Shown: positions 10,755 through 24,200 of the stretch, in pieces
How the letters are laid out: every line of letters begins with the position of its first letter
Position numbering within the stretch: the first letter of the stretch is position 1
Assembly (NCBI GenBank): GCA_028532985.1
Contig: JANCIK010000008.1
Location: 2,604,001 to 2,668,000, forward strand
From: Stropharia rugosoannulata
Lineage: Eukaryota > Basidiomycota > Agaricomycetes > Agaricales > Strophariaceae
Direction: 5' to 3'
Length of the DNA: 64,000 nt
Position numbers and translations under genes: made by a program
The notes under the pieces: model-generated
Databases searched by the model: none
What the model was told of the DNA's origin: nothing
Seen by the model: only the letters and a program-made list of their open reading frames with translations

Positions 10755-13016
10755 CTAATCTTTAGGCGCTGGTAATATTACGTTGAGATCCTTCTCGCAT
10801 TGTTCCCATTCCCGCCTTGCGACTTCGGCGTGCAGCGCGGAACGAGGTGAAAATATGGCTGGAAATTTGAGTGGCCCATTGGTTAACTGAGAAGTTCTTC
10901 TCAGTTATATAGCTAGGAAATGAAGGGATAGATACTTACATCCCCTGAAAATGCTGCATCACTTGAGTCATATTGAAATGGGAGACCTGTTTTGGGATCA
11001 AGCTCATTTGATTTCTGAATGTCGAAAGTCCATAGCAGTAAGGCGATCGCGATCCAAGTGGATCGCTCTGCAAATGGAGCTCCAGGGCACGCTAAAGCAG
11101 AAGGAAGATCAAGGTATGCTTGAGCACTTGAGCGTTGGTGAATGTAGAAGGTAAGGTTACTTACCCCGTCGGCCAAACCCGAACGCACTCGTCTCATACC
11201 CTGAGCTCAAATTCCCATTGTCATCTAAGAAGCGGCCAGGGTTAAATCGATCCTCGTCTTTGTATTTTGACGAGTCATGCTCAATTGCCCTGCTAAGGTA
11301 TCAGAATAAACGCATTGAGTTCCATTTTAACTCACCAGCTAAGCCCAAACACTATGGTTCCCTTGGGGATGTCGTACTGCTGCCCATGGAGTTCCACAAT
11401 CTCATCTTGTTTGCATGAATGTGGCACGCCAGCGCGTACGGCAGGACGCCAGCGCAGAGATTCTTTACCAAAAATTAACTGAATACATACAAGTATTATT
11501 ATTTTTAATAATAAAAAAGTTCGTACCGCGGACAACGGCCTCTATATATGGAAGGCGGGTGCGATCAGCAAAGGTCGGTAAACGACTTGGACCAACAATT
11601 TCGTCAAGTTGTCTTTGAGCCTCTTTTACCCAATCCGGATAGATGATGCAAGCCAACACAAATGATTTCAATACTGAACCTGTCTGGTACACGTTCGCGC
11701 ATAATTTAGCTAGCTTCAATGAAGGTTATTTAACACTTACAGTTTCAAAAGCACCCTGCAGGATAGATGACAGACCATTTACTCTATCAGACACGCCATA
11801 AATCTTTGATCAATATTTTTACCTGAGCAAATATGTTTATAAATCGACTAGTTTTATTGTCTGCTGTATCCTCTTTTGCAAATACCGCTGCCCACCTGTT
11901 TTGGAGTCAGAGGTGTCTGAGTAATTCCAGAGTAATGGTTACCTACGTATTCATGCCAGATGCTTTCCCAGAAACGGCTTCGTGTGTCAATTTGGAGTAG
12001 AACACTTGCTCTCGCTTCATTATTCGTTCTGCTCGTGTTCTCCACGGCATTGGACCAGGTATCCAGTCCAAGAACGGGAAGAAATTGATTATGGAGGCAG
12101 ACAAGTGGCACATTGCAGTCAGCTCGTCAATTAACTAAGATTTTGTGCGTGCAGAGTGAGTGAGAGACTCGAACATGTAATATTCTTGACCATGACTTAC
12201 GTAAAGCGCCTCCACCAACTCAGGCTCATTTCCCTTAGGAAACTGCTGACCAAATCCAGCCGCAAATGCGGTACTAATAACCATTCTTCTTGGTGTCAAT
12301 TTTCACATTCTATATGAAATAGAGATACATACACCTACCGATTGATATGCAGTAGCCAGTCTTTTTGATTATCCAAAAGGTTCTGCAAAGTCAAAAGTGC
12401 CTCGAATCTTTGCAGAGGCTCCGTCTGCCCAGCACGCACAGAAGACATTACAGTAGCAGTTAGTCGTCTCGCTACAGTGAAGTTCTCATTCTGATCATGG
12501 AATGGCCAATAAGACCCCATAGGATCAATATACTTGTGCTATCATATGGTCGTAAACACCTTGCAGAGTAGACAATGAAATTCAACGTACTATATATTCA
12601 ACTACTGGTCTGGATGAAAATTGCGCAGACCTTTTTTCAAGTATGTCTTTTGCAGTTTTCATGTCGCCGATTACCAAAACACCCTTCCCACACCCGGTTA
12701 GCAAGAAAGAGCGGTTACAATGGAAAAAGAGGCAGTACAACACCGAACAAGTTCAGCCACACGTATCCGCCGTACTCTTGAACAAGATCTCGGAGGTAAG
12801 TTGCCAAATGCTTTCAAAGTAAGGGGTCAGCATCAGCGTCAGAATCGATGCGCCGGACGATGGGTTTACTTGATATGGAAGTTGCAGAGCATTCCCTATT
12901 ATGGGTAGTCCATTTGGGCCTGGAGGATACCTCTTCGAAGTTCTTCTGTGTGTCTTTGCATACAGAGAGGCCAGTAACACAAAAACGGCAATGAGGACTG
13001 CTTGATTCGATGGCAT
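10755..13016 (-). CDS. Cytochrome P450 monooxygenase
   Basis: This is a microsomal heme-thiolate monooxygenase, and about ten exons can be chained. The N-terminus has a hydrophobic anchor (about residues 5-20) and the hinge RYPPGPNGLPIIGNALQLP. Later exons give DILEKRSAQFSSRP, a WPFHDQNENFTVARRL C-helix region, DELTAMCHLSAS, FLDWIPGPMPW, GAFET (I-helix region), LPYIEAVVRESLRWRP (the K-helix ExxR is EAVVR), FNPGRF (PERF-like) and the heme loop FGFGRRACPGAPFAER with its Cys ligand. It ends in EKDLNVILPAPKD at a TAG. No stop or frameshift was needed. The set of segments resembles the basidiomycete P450s often labelled O-methylsterigmatocystin-oxidoreductase-like; the substrate cannot be inferred. 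Confidence 0.88.
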
Positions 13017-13585
13017 GTTCTCGTTTAGAGGGTTGACTGTGGCAATTCAGGTTGACCATTTATTCATTTTATATGCAATTTATATGAGTTATTTTGATAT
13101 TATCTCACGTCCCACTTCACCTTCCCAACATTACTATGCAGTTTATTTTTGCCTTGACTTGATTATGTACATGAAAGTCAACCGGTGTCGAATCGAAGAC
13201 GGTGGCGTTGACAGGGATTGCGAACAACACTTCTAATAGCATATAAATATGTCTGTACCTACTAGAACTACGACTTGCACTGCTTATTATAATCGATAAA
13301 GCTTGGACGAAATAGAGCCTGATGTATGCACATTTTCGGTAAACATTGCCAACAAGAACAACAACATTCTCTCTTGATTCTCTCCATCTTGCTTCGTAGA
13401 AGTAGATAGCAAGGCAGAAATAGGGTGGGACATCTACCGATGAGAAGAACTGGTACGCCAGTGTAATAACGATGAAGAACTATGTAGATGCCAATTTGAC
13501 ACGCTCGTATCTGATAACACTATAGATAGATATACTGTATTTTCGTACTGCCGTGCGGTTGCAATTATCAGACACAAAAGGCACT
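13017..13585. other. Intergenic between P450 and ferric reductase
   Basis: Both flanking genes are on the minus strand, so this should hold the P450 promoter and the 3' UTR of the reductase. It is AT-rich and no gene was seen. Confidence 0.45.
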
Positions 13586-15859
13586 CTACCACCCGAACGC
13601 CTCCTCAATAATCTCCACGCCACCTATTTGATCTCGCCAAACAGAATCAATGCTTCCTACCGCGTGAACAACATCGTCAACCATGGTGAGCGGTCCACAC
13701 ACACCGACTAGTAGACCCGAAAGCTTGGTCTGGGAGCCTTCGGCTTTCGAGAGCGCCAACGCATTCTGCAAAGTCTCCTCAATGAAGGCGGCCAAGCGCG
13801 GTCGCCCAGCGGCGAGTGTTATCCCTGCAGGAAGCTGAGAAGCAGGTGCATTAGGTGTTGGTGCCGGTTCTAGCCTTTCTCGCACAGGTAGGAGAGGGTT
13901 CTCGTACGGCGGCGGATTACCGTGTAGGCGGTCCCATGCAGCCTGGGTTCCGGGACCCGTGATAGATGCATGTGGTAAGCAGTTGCTACCAGCTCGTGGA
14001 TCCTTTGCCCGAAACGTTTCTTGCTCGCGAGGAACAGAAATTGCAGGCAGCGGACGGCGAGGGGCCACAGCAGCCTTCTGGGATGCATTAGTACTGAGGC
14101 GCCTGAATGGGACGTCCGAGAAGGATTCTTTGAAAGGTGATGCTGTTGCTGCCTCGACAAATGCTGGCTGCTTCCCCGTGGGAACTCGAGTGTAGAAAAC
14201 ATGGATGCGCAGAGGAGCAAACATAGACTTATTGATTAGTGATGTCAACAGAGGCAAAAGAGGAGCCAGGGAAGCTGAAAATAATCAGAAATGTCATTTA
14301 CTGAATGAAACCATAGCTCACCTGGATTGGAGACAATCCATATCAGTTCAATAACCTTTACTCTACTCAAACCAGAGAGGTCTTTCTGCACAAGATCTTG
14401 GATAGCCGATAGAGCAAATGAAATCCCACTCCCGCCTACAATGAAAATAGTGGAAGTAAAGCTAGATGCGATAGTCTGTTGAAGTCCACCTAGACGAGTA
14501 GTACACAGGTGTAAGCTATATGTATCGGAGAAATACTAAATGGGATGACATACCATATGGTCCCTCAACAATGACTTTCATATCCCGGCCCACCCCCCCG
14601 TCAATATAACGTCCGGCCTTTGCAACGTCATACATATTCCTTGTCCAACTCCCCGCTTTCTTGACAAGGAGCACCGTACCCTCGTCGGTATCGCTTATAC
14701 TTGAAATTGTAAATGGATGCACCTCCATCCAGGCGCCCAAGCCCATCGAGGTTGTGAGAACTCTCAGCCGCACGTGCTGTCCCGCTTTCCAGCCCGAGTT
14801 GAGAGCAGGGATATCAAGGCGTACCATATCAAGCTCGGGGAGGGGTCGTAGGCTTGCAGTAGCCAGGCGTGATTTGAGGAGCCGGAAAATATGATCAATA
14901 CTGTAGGAGGCTATGGATACAATTATAAACGGCTTCATTGAGCGTTTGTGGAGGTACATCTAATTTTGGATTAGGGGGCGAAATCCAATTAACAGCGAGA
15001 AACTTACTGCGGGAAGAACAAGAGTAAGTCCTATGATATGGGTTGTCATGAAGATATTATAAGCGCGCCTCCGCCACTGTTCCGTAGAAAAGAAAGCTAA
15101 TATGTTCATGCAAATGACGGATACGAGGCCCCAGTAGTTGGATGTCTCCTTGAGGTCTTTGGCCAGTGTTCCAGCAAGCGACCATTTGTAAACTAAAGAA
15201 CAATGAGTTAAATATGTTTTGAGCACAAAATCAGGTTTGAATGAGGTAAGTAATTAAACACTCACGCCAATGAAGGGTATGGATATTTGCAGCAAGAACG
15301 ATTAATCTTCCCGCAAATCGGTGTAGATAGTTTAGCTATGGATTCGAAATCATTAATGTTTGTGTTAGTGCCGGACAAACTAATGGATGGTTACCTTCTC
15401 ATAGCCATAACCTAGAATCCAACCAATGGGATTATTCTTTTGAGCAAGAATAAACACGACGGGGACCTGAGAAATGGCAAGCCATCCCGTACGTGTTGGA
15501 TCCACAAATATATTTGAGCGAAAGAATCCCGCGTAGGCCATGGTGAAGAAATAAACCACCAGAACAACGGAGCACGCCACAGAGAGGCCTGGATTGACAC
15601 GCATACGAAGGAGGGTGAGGAAGGGTCGTAGTAGCCTCGGACAAGAGCTGACATGCTTCGGAAGGCGTCTGCTATATACGGAGGGTCGGAGTTTGATAAA
15701 AAGTGGATGCTGGTTCACCAGAGCAAGTGCACGCGGGAGACGGACTAGGGCCCATATTGTTACAAAAATTGCAAGTAAGATATTCACTGTGCCGACAACT
15801 TCGAGGCTGATATCATAAGTGACAGACTGCGTAACGGCCGTTGCGTTTGCAGTTGACAT
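13586..15859 (-). CDS. Ferric reductase-like transmembrane protein (FRE family)
   Basis: This is a plasma-membrane or endomembrane flavocytochrome that would move electrons from NADPH through FAD and two hemes to metal. The start MSTANATAVTQSV at 15859 is followed by a membrane segment, a loop and further membrane helices. Both bis-heme ligand pairs are visible as H-x13-H. One is in LHRFAGRLIVLAANIHTLHW and one in THIIGLTLVLPAMYLH, the second split by an intron. The FAD motif is HPFTI, preceded by GWKAGQHVRLRV. The NADPH-binding segment GGSGISFALSAIQD lies in a separate exon (about 14400-14450). The protein ends EEAFGW, a usual FRE terminus. At least six introns of 50-80 bases are present. 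No start-site iron-responsive element could be assigned. Confidence 0.9.
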
Positions 15860-16523
15860 TGTAGGTCTGGAATTTGGAGTTTTTTGAGGAAGTAAAATTG
15901 GGCAAGTAAAATGATCAGTAAATTACGCAGGGCAGAGTGGAAAGCAGGAACGGTGATCCAGCCGCAAGCGACTACAAAGGATAGTGGGTCTTCAACCAGG
16001 AGACAAGGAGCACCGTCCGTATTGGTCGCGATTATATACAATCCCTGTCTTGAAACTCGATGCTTGCTGCCCATACCAAACGGGAAACATGATACTGCTG
16101 TAAAGATCATTAGAGACGTATTGTTGGTCGAGGAACGCTGAAAGCCTTTGGAAACGGACACGGTTAGGCGGGTAAGTAACCTCGTACCCTCATGGCAATG
16201 TTGTTCCTAGGGGAAATTGTACTTCTGAGCTGCAAGCAAGTGATGGCCAACCAGAATCAGTATATTGCAGCGGATATGTATTATCCACTGGAGCACTTGC
16301 AGTGCGTTTGGTTGTACAGAAATGATGGCGATGGCCTTACTCCAGGTTATCAGAGGACTTGCGGAACGATAGCGACAAGCTGTAAGGATGGCCAGACGAG
16401 ACAAATGATTCCCATGCACCCCGTGTTTCGTTGATTTGACGATGGACACTACAAGAGCTTAAGCAAAAATAGCCTTCCTAGGCGTCACTTTCAAATTATA
16501 TATAACTCGTCGCTTATAGTGCA
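15860..16523. other. Upstream region of the ferric reductase
   Basis: Short frames on both strands have no family resemblance. The first few hundred bases next to 15859 should hold the reductase promoter. Confidence 0.4.
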
Positions 16524-17020
16524 TTACATACCGTCTGGATAGTATTTTAACAGCTCTTTAAAGAATTTGCCAAGCGGAATCACGTCTAAGTAGTGTGAGG
16601 GGAGTGGCAACATGCCCAGCAAAGGATGGTCAGTTATGTTCGCCAGCTCCGCAGCAGTACCTTCTTTTGAAACGATATATTGTAGCAGGACGGAAACACC
16701 TGTCAGGAGAGATGGCAACCGATGGAGAATGGTGGTCCAGTCATGGAGATTGTCGAAGACAGTCCGAAGAAAGCGTGTAGATGCATAAATGTATGGTATT
16801 ACATCGCAAGCTGATAGATATTTGTTATCCATTCATTCGATGGCTTGGTCGAGCTTGTTGGAGTACCAATATCAACGAAGAACCTTCATGTGTATTTTTA
16901 CCGTGAATTCTAGGGTCCTGGCAAGACTACCTAGCGGGTCGTCTTCATTGCGAGAACCGGACTGTCTCGTATCATGGACTAGTTGTGCAATTTTCTCGCC
17001 TTTGTTGAGAATCGGCCCAA
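16524..17020 (-). other. Possible orphan coding fragment
   Basis: A frame at 16524-16832 begins MDNKYLSACDVIPYIYAS and reads for 102 residues, with balanced composition and a hydrophobic middle. An upstream frame (about 16870-17020) reads GPILNKGEKIAQLVHDT, and the two could be joined by a short intron at about 16860. I recognise no domain. It may be a small gene, a remnant or chance. Confidence 0.2.
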
Positions 17021-17541
17021 GAAGAAAATACACACAGCAATGCAAGAAAGAAGTTGACAGGCGATAGCTTGCAGCTGGTTATAGGCTATAGCTTGCAAAC
17101 TGCTACAGGAAGCCTCGCATGCTATGCCCAGCTACATATACGCGTAAAGAGAAAGAGTGCCCATTGCCCCGAAGTGGCCCGTAGTACCTTAAAGCCTAGA
17201 CTCCAGGCCCATTCCCACAGTCATGGTCATGTGTCAGATCACGGCTGCATTGTTCCGAGTCCCGACTTCGGAATGGATTTGCTCATACTCAGGCTTCCAA
17301 ACTTATACATACTGAAATTTGTTATGCACGATACTATGCTGATACTATGTATTCTTCTTGTTTTTGTGTAGAAAATGCTCAAAAGTCCCGGAGGTCAAGG
17401 AAGTCCAGCGTTCCAACTCTTCAAGTAAAGCCGCCTTCGCAATTCTTCTTGGTTATGCTGCGTTTTCCAGTAGATCCACCGCCCACTGGTCCCCCAAAAG
17501 AAGGTTTGAACCATCAAGTATGCCTCTTAATTCATAATGCT
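17021..17541. other. Intergenic, 3' of TPR paralogue A
   Basis: No gene is supported. The right part should include the 3' UTR of paralogue A. Confidence 0.4.
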
Positions 17542-20500
17542 TCAAATTCTTACTACATTCAATACAGTTGTACCCAAATCTTGGTCCTGGTTCAGTCTGC
17601 TATCCAGAATCTTGTCCTGATGACTGCAATTTAAAACTGATCTTGCCGTTCGTGTTATGACTTCCCATTTTCCTCGTTTTTCTTCCATAGCAAGATGAAG
17701 CTGAGCTCTATGTGCACAATCAGGGTGCAGAATCGTGTACTCTTGCATCAAACCCTCCAGTTCTGCAAGCGAAGCGATCCCTCTTTCGTGTTCTCCGTTG
17801 CAGCAAAACGCGAGACCCGCAAAACGAAGTACTTTAGCTAACCTTTCGAGGACGTACTTGTCACTCGTTAAAGCCTTTCGGTCTGTCTCGACTACTTTTG
17901 GAATCAGTGCAACCGATTTGGAGTATTCTTTGTTGGCGAAGAGCAGCTGTGACCGTCTGGACCAAAGGATATACCTTGCATGATCAAGGCTGGAACTCTG
18001 TAAAGCTAATAGGCTGTCTTCGGCTTCTTTCAAACAATTAAGGGCTTCCCCGACACGGCCCTCGTCAAGAAGAGTGTCCATCAGTCCTACGCAAAATATG
18101 TATACCCAACTGCGGGGGTACACTTTCCCCTTGGCTATTTCGGACCGACACAGCTCCAGCCCTTGAGTCGCTGATTCCTTCGCTTTTCCAGGAAGATAGT
18201 TATTGAGGCAGGATAAAACTAGGCAATGCAGTGCACTTATCATCGATTCAGAGTCCTCTAGCTTGTCGTTATACGATTGGAGCAGTTCTTGGCTGGCTTT
18301 CAGTGCGTCTTTGTAGCGGAATGCATCGATTAGAAGGGATATGTGGTCATATTCAATGCTACCTCTCATATGTCGAATCAGAATAGAGTTGTTAGGATGG
18401 GCGTATTTGCGAGCAAGGTGAATAGCCTGTGATATGTATTTCAGCGCCTCGTCCTTTACACCTCTTGTCTTTAGAAGGTTGGCAAGCGTCCTGAGGCATT
18501 GCAGATATGGGTACACAATGTCTGGATTTGCATAGTAATCAGGTGCGTCATTCCAAGTTGCGAGGAACCCTTCAGAGTATTTTACGGCTGAGCTAAACAT
18601 CCTGTTCTTCTCTAGTATCAGCATATAAGTCGCGGGAATCCGAGTATGCACTGCAATAGTCTTCCCAAGAGGGTGTGTAAACATTGCTGTAAATCGATTC
18701 ATTATCTCGGTGGTCTGTTGGAGCGTAGATGTCCCATGTACATTCTCCAGAGCATCCACAATATTCTCCACAACTTGCAGGTGAGTACTTGTCAGCAACA
18801 AGGATCGTTCTCCAATGGCGTTATCGATAATCTTGATAGCCTTGTAGCCTTCAGAAATAGCGGCATCATACTGGCTAGATGCGCAGAATAGCGTCGAGAG
18901 AAGGCACACTGCTTTCACATGCTTCAGGGGACTGCGATTGCGGTCAAATGAATCCAACGTTGCATATTGAACGATGGCAACTTTAACTGCTTGGATGGCG
19001 TCTTGTATACGATGTTCCGAACGGTGTGTTATTGCGAGATGGTAGTAGTAATCGGCCGCAGTGTCAGATGGCATTAACTGGAGATCAGAAAACCGTTGAG
19101 CCGCTGACTCTGCAAGACTTGTGATTCTGTTGTACACTATCTCTGAATCCTCCAATCTCCCCGCAGTTTGAAGAGTACGCTTCAGTCCTAAAAGAGCCGT
19201 TGATAGCAAATAAAGGTCCGATATTGACTCACTTCCATGCAGAAGACGTTCAAAGATTGCGGTGCACTCTTCTCCGTAGGCTAGGTTCTCTCGAAGGGAA
19301 TTGCGCGAACTGTATTTATACCCGAATAGTGTGTGCAATATCTCCGCTTTCGTTTTAAGAACCCTTCTAGACGACGGATATATTTTGGCGAGCCCGCTTA
19401 CCACCTGTAATGCACGTTTCTGCGTTACAATTGACTCAGCGAGAGATCCGATTTTCTCTTGCTGCGTGGACAAGGACAAAAGAGTGTTTGAGTATGTGTA
19501 CCATGAGTCATGGTTAGGCCGTGCAGATATAATGTTGTCATCTATATGAGTAAGACCTTCTACGCTGAGTAGATGCTCCAACGTGCCAACTGCTCGACCA
19601 GCGAGCTCAAGCGAAGTTGCAGAGTTATTCATTTCAGTACTTGATGCCTGTAATGCGAGGTTTCGGGCGAGAAGCTCCCGCAATAAAGCCGATTCCTCGA
19701 TGGAAAGTAGATGAAGGATCTCGTCTATGGTTTTCTGACATATATAATAAGCCTGTTTCGTCTCTCCAACGTTATAATAGCAGATAGAAAGATTGGAAAG
19801 TTGGTCCAGCAATGAGATGCGTGCATTCCTAGACGGATGAAGAAGAACCAGTTGCCCCCAGAATTGCGCACCAAGCTTCCTGACTATCAGTGACTCGGCG
19901 TGGAGTTGTTTATCGGCCAAGCGAGCGCTTACACTTGCGGCCGAGCTTCCAAAGGTTAAGATGATTGTGGCATCGTCGCCTTCGAGGGTCGTCTGAAGCC
20001 GGAATACATCTATAACTAAATTTCTTTGTGTTGCTGTTTCCGTCACCGACAGGCTCTTCAAGCCCCACGCAGTTCTGTGAGCATGTACAGGAAACTCAGC
20101 GGGGGGAGTACGTGCCCATCTTGAGACCAGCCGTGCCAATAATTTCTCAACTGACTCGATTTCTCGACGGAGATAGGCCTTTGTTAGCACGTCTTTGGGA
20201 ATGGTGGCGTGCAAAGTGGGCATCAAAGCGGGGCTCGATTGAACAAAATCTGAGATGTGGATTTCGTGATCGCTGTAGGCCATGGTTGATGCTCTCACAT
20301 AGAGGGCGGAAGACTGGTTTTCGGCCACAATGCTTAACATATGGGCTATTTGGTTTACCGTGGCTTCAATTCGAATATTAGACAACAACTACAGTAACAC
20401 TCAAAACTTAGGTTGCAGGTAAAAGCAAAATATCATGTTAAACTCACTAGAAATTGCTTGTAGCAGTTATCGACATGGTCCTTCAACCCCAAAATAAGTC

Positions 20501-20992
20501 CAGATACTTTTTCACGATTAATAAAGGCGTAAAGAACAATTTTGAACCTTTGCTTCTTCTTTTCCGTGATCGGCGGGACTAAGCGCGTGCACTTTTCATG
20601 CACTACAACCATTTCTCTTGATTGACGAGTAAAATAAATTGAGTCAGTTATTTATTGCAAATAACTACAGCTCCTAACCACATACCGGTAAAGCTCCTTC
20701 AACGATTCAAAGAGATCCGGTGTTCTGTTAAAGATATCCTCTTTCTCTCCGTAGATCTTCTTCATCTTTTCACAGGTCTTCGAAATATCTGTGGCCAGAG
20801 CAAGTGCATTCCTATAGTTTTGTGGCAGCTATATAGTGTGGTTAGAACAAGAACTGTAGTGCTTGTATTTCACATTTTGGGAAAAAGTCGACGAACCTTC
20901 TCAAAGGACTCGCGGATCTCCTGGGCGACTTCTATTATATCTTTCAGTGCGGTGGCCAAGGATATAACAACTAGAGCTGTAGCAAGCGCCAT
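17542..20992 (-). CDS. TPR paralogue A: helical N-terminal module plus TPR array
   Basis: A four-exon gene of about 1,084 residues: 20897-20992 (96 nt), 20686-20828 (143 nt), 20448-20616 (169 nt) and 17542-20388. The first three exons encode a 136-residue helical module. It begins MALATALVVISLATALKDI, a hydrophobic amphipathic helix, and continues with PQNYRNALALATDI and VHEKCTRLVPPI. This resembles the HeLo/SesA/MLKL-type four-helix cell-death domains. The giant exon is a helical array with repeated TPR-like spacing, such as YNVGETKQAYYICQKTIDE and YDAAISEGYKAIKIIDNAI. No P-loop, kinase or protease motif was found. Near the end sits a CSHQ motif shared with B and C. It is the closest relative of E and lies 247 bases from B. 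A role as intracellular sensor or effector is inferred from architecture only. Confidence 0.8.
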
Positions 20993-21239
20993 TGTGGACT
21001 CTTCAGCGTAGGGAGGTTTGAGGTGGTATGTCGCACAATTTGCTTGCCGGGTCTTGTGGTTGCAACGCTGGGTCTATTATGAAGTACTCTCACACACTTT
21101 CATCAATCACATCCCTGTTAGTCACTGCCAAATAATTGATTATCAGTTAATTGCATACAAGGATATGGAATGACTTGTCAACTTGAAAGGGCAGAAGACA
21201 CGGTTGCATTTGTGTTAGGGGTACTACATAGTAGATATG

Positions 21240-24200
21240 TCACATACTTGGAAACATCGTTAAGTCCTGGTGATCGCACATCAGTCTGTCCTTTGCACTT
21301 TGAACTGACTTCCACTTCCCGCGAATAACCATACGCTGTTCCTCGACCCGAGCCAAGCGCAAGAGTCCAGGAGAAGAAGTCAAGCTACTCTTGAGCTCCA
21401 AAACCTCGGATGCGGCCTGAGCGCCTTCGTCATGAAAACCAAGGGTGCAGTAAACCACTCCGGCAAATTGAAGTGCCCCAATCAATGACGAGACAAGGTA
21501 TTTCCTGGTATTAGCGCGCTCGCGTTCCTTCTCTATAACCGCTTCGATGAGCTGCGCGGCTCTCCCATGATCACCCTTCATAAATAGTAATCTTGCCTCT
21601 TTTTGAGCAAGGACTTGATGACTGTGAATGTCGCTCCCAGGTTCATGTGAATTGGCGGCTTCTGATTCGGACAATATATCTCTGGCTTCGCTGAGGCAGA
21701 TTAGCGCTTGGTCGGCATCGCCAGCGTCACCATGGGTATCGGAAAGATTTAAAAGCGATACATAGAGCAGAGTGAGGTGGGTAGCACGAGAGAGTAGAGC
21801 AGGTCGATGTCCTTCCAAAGCATTTCTGCACAGTAAAATGGCCTCTGTAGCAACGTCCATGGCTTCTCGAGGTCTACCCATATAAAGAAAGCAGAACGTG
21901 AGCCCACCTAAGGCCTGTGCCAGCATATTTTTCTCCTTGTGAATCAGGTGTTCGTTTCCACGAATATAGCCGACAGTGTGCTGACTTAGTTCTAGTGCTT
22001 CTGAGTACCTGCCCGCGTCACAGAGCAGGTAAATGTGGATGGAGGTAAGATTATTATAAAGTGCCGTTTTTATGGCGGGCAAATCACCAGATCTGAAATA
22101 TTGTTCAGCGACGTTCATGGCTTGTTGACTGTACTGAAGTGCCTTGTCAGTCTCCCCTTCGAGTTTGTAGCCCTGAGCGACTTCCATGAGACACTGCAAA
22201 TACGAGACTGCAATCATTTGAACATTTACAGCCGTCCCATACGTATGATCCCAGCGTGTAATGGTATCTTGAAGGTGGGCTGCCGCCTCCTCGAGTAAGT
22301 CATGCTTTCGTAGAATCGATACATATTTGCTGGGAGCCTGGGCATTGCGGATTGAAACTTTGTGGCCTGTTATGTATGCAAACGCAAATAATTTCTGGAT
22401 TCTAAGGTTTATGTTGCGTGCCCATTCAAGTACTCTCGTATCCGCGATGCAGTCCAGCACTTCCATCATCCGGTCTAAGAGTTCCATGTATGTGTCAGCT
22501 ATAGCGGCTCGGTCTCCTTGAGATATCGTCGTCCTATCAATTATGTCCAGTGCTTTAAGGCCTTCCTGTATGCAGGCATCGTACTGCTTCAGGAATACGT
22601 GATTATTGCATAAAAAAACGATCGCTTGGACATGCTTGATAGGACTTGGGCCCCGGACCATTAGCTCAAGAGCAGTGTACTGTGAGATGGCATTCTGAGC
22701 TGAATATATTGCATCCTGGAAGTTCGTGCACGAGCAGTGATACTGCGCAAGCATAAAGTAGTAATCACCTTCGAGCTCGGATGGTATTTTGAGATCGGAG
22801 TAGTAGGTATCCACGGCCAAGTCCCTTAGGTTTACCATGCGCTGGTGCACGTTTCGCGCCTGACGAGGCTTTCCGAGTGATAGTAGCATACTTCGCTTCG
22901 TGTGTAAACTTGACAAAAGAGAAAGGACGTATCTCTTAGGATCAATCTCAGAGAGGTATGTCTGGATTTCTTCATTATCGGTGGCATAGCGCAAGTTTTC
23001 GTCTGCAGAATTGAGCATGGCAAGCTCTGGATAGGCCAACAGAGTCAATACAGCAGAGGTTGCGAGTAAAATCCTTTCTGAGGCTGGATATACCCCGCGA
23101 AGGCGGTTAAGTATGACTAGAGAACGCTTAGCAGTATAATAAGAGCACCTGGGCATCTTGTTTTTATGTTGGGAATGAGAGAGGATATGAAGGACATGGG
23201 TGTAGGTGAAGAGAAGGTCATGGGAAGCTTTGTCCAGTGTTGGATGCATAGACACGTTGATCGGTCCTGTTGAAATACTGCTTAAGCAAAAAATGCTTGA
23301 GGTGCTGTCTATTCCCAACAAAGCTTCAGCTTGCCGCACGGAGGACTCTGCTGACGCAATTGCTATTGCGGGATTTGGATGGTTTCTGGAAGCAACAGCT
23401 AGATGTAGAGGGATATAACTTTGTACTACTCGAATAGCAGCAGCGCATGACAGAGAGTCCGCGATGTTTGCAGCTTGATCACTTATCTTATGTGATCGTT
23501 GCGCCTCGCCGAAATTCGAAAGACTGATTGACAGATTTGTGAGAGCCGATACTAGGCGAACAGGAGCGTTACTTTGAGGATATACTGTCGCCATTGCTGT
23601 CCATAAATCCACCCGAAGGTTATTTGCTACGATTACTTCTTCGTTCATCTGCAGGTCACCGAGACAAAGGGATAGGTAGTTGAGTTTCGCGTCAACCGTG
23701 TCCATCCAGAACTGGTTAGGAGCTTCAAGAATATCGCAAATTTGGAATACAAGCATCACGGCGCGCTTATGGACCGACGCGTTTGATACAGGTTCCAACT
23801 GGAGAAGCCACGAGGTTTTCAGCTCAGGCACAACAACAGTAGCTGGAGCACTCTCAAACCATTTCAGAGACGATCTATGAACAAGTGTCTCAAGATGTTT
23901 GAATTCACGGCGGAGGTACGCACTTGACAGCTCCCGCAAAGGGACTGCTTCTTGCACTTCCTTCGTTAGAGAGGTACGTGACTGAGTGAACACCATGAGA
24001 TAAGGGTGTGATGGAGTTGTTTCCACAGATTGCCCATGATCGCTCTCCTCGTCAATGTCAGGTAGAGCCTGGTATACAGACTGTGCATAAGTATTTATAT
24101 TCCTATATATGAAGGACTAAAAGTGCACCCCAGCTTGCCTTAAACTGTCTCGAATGCGTGTTTTCAGCAGAGAAATCAAAATATGCACCCCTTTCACATT

